Assembly (NCBI GenBank): GCA_016785225.1
Contig: JAFBJZ010000360.1
Span: 620,001-684,000 of the forward strand
DNA length: 64,000 bases
Source of the DNA: Psettodes erumei
Lineage: Eukaryota; Chordata; Actinopteri; Pleuronectiformes; Psettodidae
Direction: 5' to 3'
Shown: positions 57,701-64,000 of the stretch, in pieces
Layout of the letters: the number at the start of each line of letters is the position of its first letter
Position numbering within the stretch: the first letter of the stretch is position 1
Notes under the pieces: generated by a model
What the model saw: only the letters and a program-made list of their open reading frames with translations
The model's database searches: none
Told to the model about the DNA's origin: nothing
Made by a program: the position numbers and the translations under genes

Positions 57701-59536
57701 GGCAGGGCTTTGAATCGCAATTGAAAGTGCACCTCGGTGTGTAATTGCTGAAACATTATAATGGTAATCATTGTAGTAATTGTTACTGTTGATACTGCAG
57801 GCAATGCTTGCTTTATTGCAGGCTCTGTTGTAACAGTGTATAAATAATGTAGTGTATATGAATTAATCAAAACCAGACAACGGAACGGCTGAAAAGTCCG
57901 ACCCCTAAGTTGACGTGATCGTTTATAATGGTCTCAGAATTGACAAAGCAGGCCTTTTTCATATATGAGCAATTTCATATGTCCGAAGACAACAAAAAGC
58001 TTCAGGCTTTAAAGCCCCATTAGGTTTCTTTCTGTAAACTCAAGTGGCTCATGTTGTTGTCGACAAATTTGGTGTTTTCATTTTAAGAAGATAACAGCAC
58101 TGGCCTTTGTCTGCGACTAATGTGATCATGAGCTCACTGAGATAAACAGTAACTTCATCCAGCTTTGACAAGGGCCATTTCTTTAACCACTGGTTTGATT
58201 GATATGTGTTTTATATCCATATCCTGTCAGTTCTAATGATATGACATTGTGGATAAGTGAGTTTTAAGCATTTTAACGCTTTCAGTTCACATTTGGACAT
58301 GATGCATTCAAGCCCAATATCACGACGAAATAGCTGAAGGGGTTTTGCGTTAGCATGCTGGGCACATTACTCCGAACTCCACCAACACAGTGATAAGTTT
58401 TGATTGGAGCACATCACTCCGCTGACAGAGAGAAACTGTGGGAACCCAGTTCACATTCACATCAGATAGGGAGAAAATTTCCACTCCCATTAAGTCACAC
58501 CAGAGGAATGTCTGAGCAAAATGGGTAAGATAACAGCAAATGCGACTTGCTCTCTGCATTTAATGTTAATTGCAGCAGAAAAAGAGTGGCACAGGAAACG
58601 CTTCTTTATTTTCTTTGCTCTGGATGGGGCTTACCTACATTCCGCACTTGAGCGAGAAGATCATTTGTTGCCATGCAGAAATACGTGAAGCGATAACAGA
58701 ATATCAGCTGCGGCAGTGAACGCGCTGCCTTCCCATTCAGTGTCCTCTCTGCCAGATCTGTGTTCATCGTCTTATGTTTTCTGAACATATTTATACAGTA
58801 CTATATATGTACCAGACAAAAGTATGCTACTGTGTACAGTTCTAATTCTGATTTAATGCGCGTGAGCCACTTTAGTGTAAGCCTTATCCTGATAATGAGT
58901 TACTAAGCCTCTTTGGAACATGGCTTATATGATTGGCTTGACTGTGCTGGATCAAAGCACTGTAATCTCCGGCATGGAGATGCTCAAAGGTTGAGGGTTT
59001 CAGATCAGATTATTTTCCCCGTCATTATTACTGTACTAAGCGCACAGAATGGCTCATCTGTAGCGACGTTTACCAAAGAAGTATTGTTTAGGATTTTCTT
59101 TATAGTTTTTTCAATAAACTATAAAGAAAATCCATGAAGTGTGCAGCCCATTATGTGCGGTATCATGCACTCCATATTCTCTTTTTTTGGTACTTGTAAA
59201 ATAAAATAATCTTCACAGTCATAACTCTTCCTGCTTTTGCAGTAAGACAACTTATCCAATGCAGCTTTTTGTTTTGAAAAACATTATTGGAACACAGAGG
59301 AAAAAGAAGAAAAAGTACAGTTCAAAAGCTACTTGACTATTTAGACACATCTGAAAGCAAACTGTCAGCTGCTGTCATGGCGAACAGCAGATGATTAATG
59401 TTGCCTTTCTTTCAGCTGACAAGTGTAGCAGAGATGTCTGATCTATGCATACTGGGGAGCTGTAGAGAGAGTGGGCCTGGTCATGAACTTAAAGTGCGAC
59501 AGCGGTGATAGATGTCATGCGAATACCATGTGTGCC

Positions 59537-59569
<33 letters not shown>

Positions 59570-62500
59570 TCAGGGTGACTTCACCTGGAACAGTGTGTCA
59601 GGATGCAGCGTTGGCCTGAAGCCCGTCCCTTTGCAAAGCCTCTCAGAGCTGGAGAGGGTTCGTCTCCAGGATGTGGCCTTCAGGCGATTGCTTCGGGATC
59701 GCGACCTGGGCTGCTACATCACCATTCCTAAATGTATTAAAGTACACGCGCACATCACACACACACACATCCACACACACACACACAAAAACTTGTGACA
59801 GCATGTTTTATAGCATTTTTTTGTTGAAAAACAAAAATATGAAATGTTTCACCCTCTCTTTCGTCTCTGTTGTGATAGGGTGTAGTGCTCCTTCTGCTTG
59901 ATTGATTTCAGAGTGTGAGCATCTTTACCTTCACTATACAATGTTTGGCTGATTCATTGCTGACCACTGAAAACCTTTCTCGATAGCCTCCTTATCCTTG
60001 TCAAAGAAACATGCGTGCAGTCTACTCTCGCCCCGTACATTCAGAATTACATTTCAGAGCAAGATAAACTTTGAAACTTGTCTTGCTGCTGTCTTATGAA
60101 AGAGCATATTCCAGAATAGGCCTTGGGAAATAAGGTCCATGCTTAACATTTTTGTCCTGATGCTTGTTAGCTCTTCTGAGTTATGTAACAGTTTAGGAAA
60201 CGAGCCGAGGAATAACAAATTTTAATATTTCTCTTCTCAGGCCACAAGCACAAGAAGTCACTTAGGAAGAAGTTGGATTCCTTATCGAAAGACAAGAGCA
60301 GAGACAAAGGTAACATGGGTCTAAATATAATCCTAATTGCAACTGTATACAGTATGTTAAATTGGAGGCTGGTATTACTCCGATTTGCCTTTTATTAAGA
60401 ACGTTAAAATGCCCTTGTGCGGCGTGATATGATAGCGTAAGGGAATTTCAGTGCACTCCCCTACATATTATCTTTAGATAAGAGCTTCTAACAAGTTCAA
60501 ATTTCCTAAACCAGTTAAGATAAACAGTTCTCTTTTAGGTCTGTGGGTTCTCAGATCCCCCCCCCAAGTTTCCAGTGTAGTCAGCCTCTGACACTTGAAA
60601 AGATACTCTTTGATCCTTTTGGAGAGCAGACACACTCAGCTGTTTATACCCGGGGAGTGTTGAACGATCAGAACCTTGACAGTACGGTAAAGAAGTCTCA
60701 GAGGGTTTGCCGCGCTCTTCGACCACCATAACTAACCCCGCCCCGCTGCAGCAGTCTGGCAGGAAAGTGATGTTCTCTGTCAGACAGGCAGTCGAGGGAA
60801 ATAACAAAAACAATCTTAAGTGGTGGCTCATTCATTACAGCCTATCCTCCGGCATGGCCAGCCCCCTCTTTCCTCTTTTTTCTGCTTTTGTTTACAGAGG
60901 CATTTCAGAAAGTATGTGCACCCTGACTCTGAATATTGAGTGTGCACTTCAGAACCCTGCACTTGGTATTTCTCTTGACATATTTATTTTGAGCGGCATT
61001 TGTTTAAAAGTTCAAGTTAGAATATAAAGAATGAATGAAAAATGCTAGATCCAAAGGGTAAAATATTTGATATGCTGACATGACTGACACATCTTAAGGG
61101 TAATTTAACATTTCCCAGTTGTCTTGGAGCCAACAAGATGAACTTTAAGTCTTCCTGCCCCAACCCCCCAACCCCAACCCCTTTACACAGAGACCATGCC
61201 CCAGGCTTTTGGCATACCGCTGTCAAAGGTCATTTCCAACGACCGCGCACACAAGCAGCGGCATGATCCCCCGTGGGAGGAGCACAGTGACCCCACTGAA
61301 TTGATGCTATCTTTCCTTCACCTCAACTCCACCTTCAAAAGGGCTAACAAAGAGCTCTCCAGCAGCACCTCGTCTCTCAGCTCCACCTCGGAGACCCCCA
61401 ACGAATCGCCTCTGCCCAGCACACCAGACCCACGGACTCGCAGGAGGGTAGGCTTGTTTGTCAATAAAGCTGACAGGGACGCTCTGTCTGATTATGCTTG
61501 CACATTGGAATTCTCTGGGAATTAGTAACCTTTTTTTTGGATAATTACTCATTGGGTGGAGGCTGCAGCCATTAAATGACTGTAGCGCATTTTATCCCTC
61601 GAAAAACAGTCACTGTAGCCACCCCATCTGCTCGACAGGGCGGAGTATCTGTGGATTGCATCACTGACCTTGATGATAACCAGTCTCGGCTCTTGGAGGC
61701 CCTCCAGCTGTCTCTGCCAGAAGAGTCAGCTGGCAACAGGAAGAAGCGCCATGACAAAAAGCTCAGCCTTAACCCTATTTACAGACAGGTGCCCAGGGTA
61801 GTGGATCTCTGCTGCCAGCACCTGGAAAGATATGGTACACATTATTAAAGCTCAGAAGTTACACTCGAAGAATAATGCTAATGGTACAGCACACAAATGT
61901 ACAGCGTGGCTCTCTGCGGAAACTGACAGTTTAGTAGCCAAAATGCAGTTTATATGCAAGTCACACAAATTGAATGTCTTTGAGGCTGAACATTAGCCAC
62001 AGCGTTGGCACTAAGAGAGCTTCTGTGTCTCTGCTTAGGCCTGCAGACAGTTGGAATTTTCCGCGTTGGGAGCTCTAAGAAGAGAGTACGACAGGTAAGG
62101 CTTTAAAATGCCTCTGCGCTGAAATAAACTGCATCAGCTTTTTTTTTTTTTTTTCGCTGCATTACTTACAATAACAATGTTTCATCCAGCTTCGTGAGGA
62201 GTTTGACCAAGGATGGGAGGTCCACTTGGATGAGGAGCACAGTGTCCACGATGTAGCTGCACTGCTAAAAGAATTCCTCAGGGACATGCCTGATCCATTA
62301 CTGACAAGAGAACTCTACACGGCCTTCATCAACACAATGTGTGAGGAGAAGACGCATACAAACACGTACTGAAGATGCACGCAAAAATGAGTCACCCTCT
62401 TTTGAGAAAAAATTCTTGTGTTACTGTCTAATTTATTTGAAACTGATGTCAACTTTTGGGCTTGTTTTTCTGCAGTGCTGGATTATTCAGACCAAGAGAG

Positions 62501-62624
62501 TGCCATCCAGCTCCTGATATTTTTGCTTCCTCCCTGTAACAGCGACACGCTACAGCGCCTCCTCTGCTTGTTGTACACTGTGGCTGCACATGCTGAAGAC
62601 AGCCTGGATAAAGACGGAATAGAG
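51574..62624 (+). CDS. arhgap6: Rho GTPase-activating protein 6, first eight coding exons (3' incomplete)
   Basis: ARHGAP6 stimulates GTP hydrolysis by RhoA and promotes actin remodelling. Exons: 51574-51720, 59574-59733, 60241-60309, 61191-61447, 61639-61834, 62039-62094, 62190-62340 and 62476-62624. The joins are in phase throughout and give 395 codons. The start MSGQGLLSSVFSCS and the basic RQTRSLDPAL match the ARHGAP6 N-terminus. GDFTWNSVSG, QSLSELERVRLQDVAF, KSLRKKLDSL, MPQAFGIPLS and SSLSSTSETPNES follow in family order. The RhoGAP domain begins near residue 252 (SLNPIYRQVPRVVD). The arginine finger is Arg285 in GIFRVGSSKKR. The window ends in the intron after KDGIE, before the exon that in mammals begins VTGNKMT. 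Exon 1 encodes only 49 residues, much less than the roughly 195 before GDFTW in human. Confidence 0.93.
51721..56640 (+). other. arhgap6: arhgap6 intron 1, left part
   Basis: Part of the 7853-base first intron. No exon is supported. A 99-codon cysteine-rich minus-strand frame at 54748-55047 was considered and not accepted. In mammals AMELX lies in this intron; nothing resembling it is seen here. Confidence 0.65.
56640..57180 (+). promoter_or_regulatory. CpG-rich segment, possible internal arhgap6 promoter
   Basis: This stretch is much richer in G+C and CpG than the surrounding intron. It contains CATGGGTATTGTAGT (56677-56691), the reverse complement of a near match to the ZNF143/THAP11 promoter motif ACTACAATTCCCA. 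It also has CCACGTG near 56842 and GCATGCTGGG near 57017. An alternative ARHGAP6 first exon is plausible since the human gene has several, but the only ATG-led frame (from 56936) meets a stop after about 26 codons. Confidence 0.4.
57181..59538 (+). other. arhgap6: arhgap6 intron 1, right part
   Basis: No exon is supported. It contains a poly(A) run (57365-57387), a second A run near 57507 and the 18-bp hairpin at 59091-59133. Confidence 0.7.
59091..59133. repeat. Perfect inverted repeat (18-bp arms, 7-base loop)
   Basis: GGATTTTCTTTATAGTTT at 59091-59108 is mirrored exactly by its reverse complement at 59116-59133. It is in arhgap6 intron 1, about 440 bases upstream of exon 2. It may be a young MITE-like or snap-back insertion, or a transcribed hairpin. 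Confidence 0.9.
59539..59567 (+). repeat. (TG)14 repeat abutting the exon 2 acceptor
   Basis: Fourteen TG units end six bases before the acceptor CTCAG of arhgap6 exon 2. The only pyrimidine tract is TCCTC. Confidence 0.95.
59574..59733 (+). CDS. arhgap6: arhgap6 exon 2
   Basis: A 160-base exon, acceptor TCCTCAG, donor AAAT-GTATTA (weak). It encodes GDFTWNSVSGCSVGLKPVPL, SLSELERVRLQDVAF and CYITIPK. The donor was chosen because it gives the right phase into exon 3 (K-C-HKHKKSLRKK); the nearby AAAG-TACACG does not. Confidence 0.85.
59756..59786 (+). repeat. (CA)n repeat after the exon 2 donor
   Basis: An interrupted CA tract starting about 22 bases past the donor of exon 2. It is complementary to the TG tract on the other side of the exon. 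Confidence 0.95.
60241..60309 (+). CDS. arhgap6: arhgap6 exon 3
   Basis: A 69-base exon, acceptor CTTCTCAG, donor AAAG-GTAACA. It encodes HKHKKSLRKKLDSLSKDKS, a basic stretch conserved in ARHGAP6. Confidence 0.9.
60310..61190 (+). other. arhgap6: arhgap6 intron 3
   Basis: An 881-base intron; no other feature recognised. Confidence 0.85.
61191..61447 (+). CDS. arhgap6: arhgap6 exon 4
   Basis: A 257-base exon, acceptor TTTACACAG, donor AGGAGG-GTAGGC. It encodes TMPQAFGIPLSKVISNDRAH, NKELSSSTSSLSSTSETPNE and a C-terminal RTRRR. The Ser-rich stretch is a conserved ARHGAP6 linker. Confidence 0.92.
61639..61834 (+). CDS. arhgap6: arhgap6 exon 5, start of RhoGAP
   Basis: A 196-base exon, acceptor CTCGACAG, donor TATG-GTACAC. 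It encodes DCITDLDDNQSRLLEALQLS and LNPIYRQVPRVVDLCCQHLE, the entry to the RhoGAP domain. Confidence 0.93.
62039..62094 (+). CDS. arhgap6: arhgap6 exon 6, arginine-finger microexon
   Basis: A 56-base exon, acceptor CTGCTTAG, donor CAG-GTAAGG. It encodes LQTVGIFRVGSSKKRVRQ with the catalytic arginine finger of the GIFRVG motif. Confidence 0.93.
62190..62340 (+). CDS. arhgap6: arhgap6 exon 7, RhoGAP core
   Basis: A 151-base exon, acceptor TTTCATCCAG, donor ATGT-GTGAGG. It encodes EEHSVHDVAALLKEFLRDMP and DPLLTRELYTAFIN, the conserved RhoGAP helix with KxFLR(D/E)(L/M)P. Confidence 0.93.
62476..62624 (+). CDS. arhgap6: arhgap6 exon 8, RhoGAP
   Basis: A 149-base exon, acceptor TTTCTGCAG, donor GAG-GTAAAG. 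It encodes LLDYSDQESAIQLLIFLLPP, then CNSDTLQRLL and EDSLDKDGIE. It is phase 0 at its end. Confidence 0.92.
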
Positions 62625-64000
62625 GTAAAGAAACTGGTCACGTCCCGTCAGCATTAATACAAGGGTTGCGCGTGTGTGGAACTCATCTGTAACAAGATGG
62701 GCTTCACGCATGAGGTACCACAAGACAAGGTGTCAATATTGTGGTTATAAAAGGGATTTCATCTCGTATTGGGGTCAAACATCACGAGGACCAGCTCTGC
62801 TGGCAGCCCGTCAGACCTTTTGACACTTGTTGGTTTTGCCCAGTGAGCTCAAACAACATGTTAAGGAAATGATCAGCTCTCGTAGAATAATGCAAACATT
62901 TTACAAGTTTAATGTGGTCATGATGGATCCCAACAGCCAACGTGAGGCAGTTAGACAGATGTTTGTTACAACTGCATCTTCTAATTTGAAGAAATCGCGG
63001 TGCAAAAGCGCGGCACCATTATGCATAATTATCCATTGTGCGTGTCCTGATTAAATGATGCACAACCAACATTACCCTGCGTTGCAACGAGCTCACAAAC
63101 ACTGTGCTACTGCGCACATCATGCTGTTTGGTCGTGAGTGTTATTGCTCCAGTTTATGTGTTGTAAACCAGATGTGTAGGGGAAATTTTGACATTTTGTA
63201 AACACAGTTCATCTCGTCTACGAATTTGCATCTTTTCCCTGTGCACCTCCTAGAGAATAATGTTTTTATATTCCATAAACCCAGTATGGACTTTTTTCTT
63301 TACTTGGTGAATCATTTGTTAGCAATAGCTGGTTATAATATTTGGAATAAGATATGTGACCGCTGAGAATATAATGATTAATTATCATAATGATTATTCC
63401 CACATGTTCCATTTTATGCATGTTACCCGTGCTTTTATAAAAATCAAGATGCATTTTAGTTTATGTGTTTAAAAATGAACTCATTGTCCCTATGACCTTG
63501 TAATATGTCCTTCCTATTGTGATTCCGGTGTTCAGCGCTGGCCCAAAGACCCTGATGTTGCAACAATCACCTTTTTGTGTTAATCTTACTTTTTTCATCA
63601 CAATGGAGATTAATAGTTTCCCACGCCTTTAATACCAGTTTATTCTTGGCTTTGTCTCCTGAGCATACACACTAACGTTGAAGGAAAGGTCTCTTGGTCT
63701 CTTTGAACAAAAGAAGGCAGAGCCAGCCTTATTGATGATGGCAGGCCTGTGTTAGGAGCACATTCCCTAACATGTCCCGGGTGCCAAGGAGAGTCTGTCC
63801 ACAGCAAAAGACGCACACTCTTAATACGATAATTACTCCATGCATGCAAGAGTTTTCATTCCTTTTGTGCGAGCATGTGGGTAGATTAAAAGAAAATCTA
63901 GGATAATTTAGCTCCATTGTTACCTTTCCTGTAAATCATTTCAGTCTCAAAAACAGTGGGGGGGTCAGATTTAGCTCTTACAGAAGATTACTGCAGCTGA
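62625..64000 (+). other. arhgap6: arhgap6 intron 8, continues beyond the window
   Basis: No match to the next expected exon (NKMTSLNLATIFGPNLL in mammals) was found, so it lies past 64000. The short open frames here are chance. Confidence 0.75.

Overview
The window looks like nuclear DNA of a teleost fish, probably a percomorph. Genes are split into short exons with GT-AG introns, and there are many CA/GA microsatellites, a Tc1-type transposase relic and teleost-type palindromic repeats. The gene order matches part of vertebrate Xp22 synteny (TMSB4X, TLR8, TLR7, FRMPD4, ARHGAP6). All assignments come from reading translations and splice sites by eye; no database search was run.

Layout. 1-3350: no gene seen; a relic of a Tc1-like transposase lies near 1.5-1.75 kb. 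About 3350-4870, minus strand: tmsb4x (thymosin beta), two coding exons, one non-coding first exon and a recognisable promoter. 5768-9588, minus: tlr8, with the start codon alone in exon 1. 10017-13446, minus: tlr7, five codons in exon 1 and the rest in one long exon. 15156-37915, minus: frmpd4 (Preso1-type WW-PDZ-FERM scaffold), for which 17 coding exons were rebuilt with consistent reading phase. 38-51 kb: intergenic, with repeats and two or three unassigned coding-like minus-strand segments at 42.8 and 46.0-46.4 kb. 51574 to the right edge, plus strand: the first eight coding exons of arhgap6 (Rho GTPase-activating protein), running out of the window inside its RhoGAP domain.

How the genes relate. 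tlr7 and tlr8 encode the paired endosomal single-stranded RNA sensors and are arranged head to tail. tmsb4x (G-actin buffer), frmpd4 (synaptic scaffold) and arhgap6 (RhoA GAP and actin remodelling) are neighbours by ancestry, not parts of one pathway. frmpd4 and arhgap6 are divergently transcribed from the 38-51 kb interval.

Most notable observations. (1) The last frmpd4 intron ends in two AG acceptors five bases apart. One gives a protein ending in ETTV-stop, a PDZ ligand. The other reads through into a 412-residue extension resembling FRMPD1/FRMPD3 C-termini. (2) arhgap6 exon 2 is bracketed by a TG repeat at its acceptor and a CA repeat after its donor; these are complementary in the pre-mRNA. 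(3) The arhgap6 leader has an upstream ORF with a repeat-encoded polyalanine tract. (4) Two consensus-perfect CTCF-type motifs in convergent orientation bracket tlr7 and frmpd4. (5) Unassigned coding-like exons lie upstream of frmpd4.
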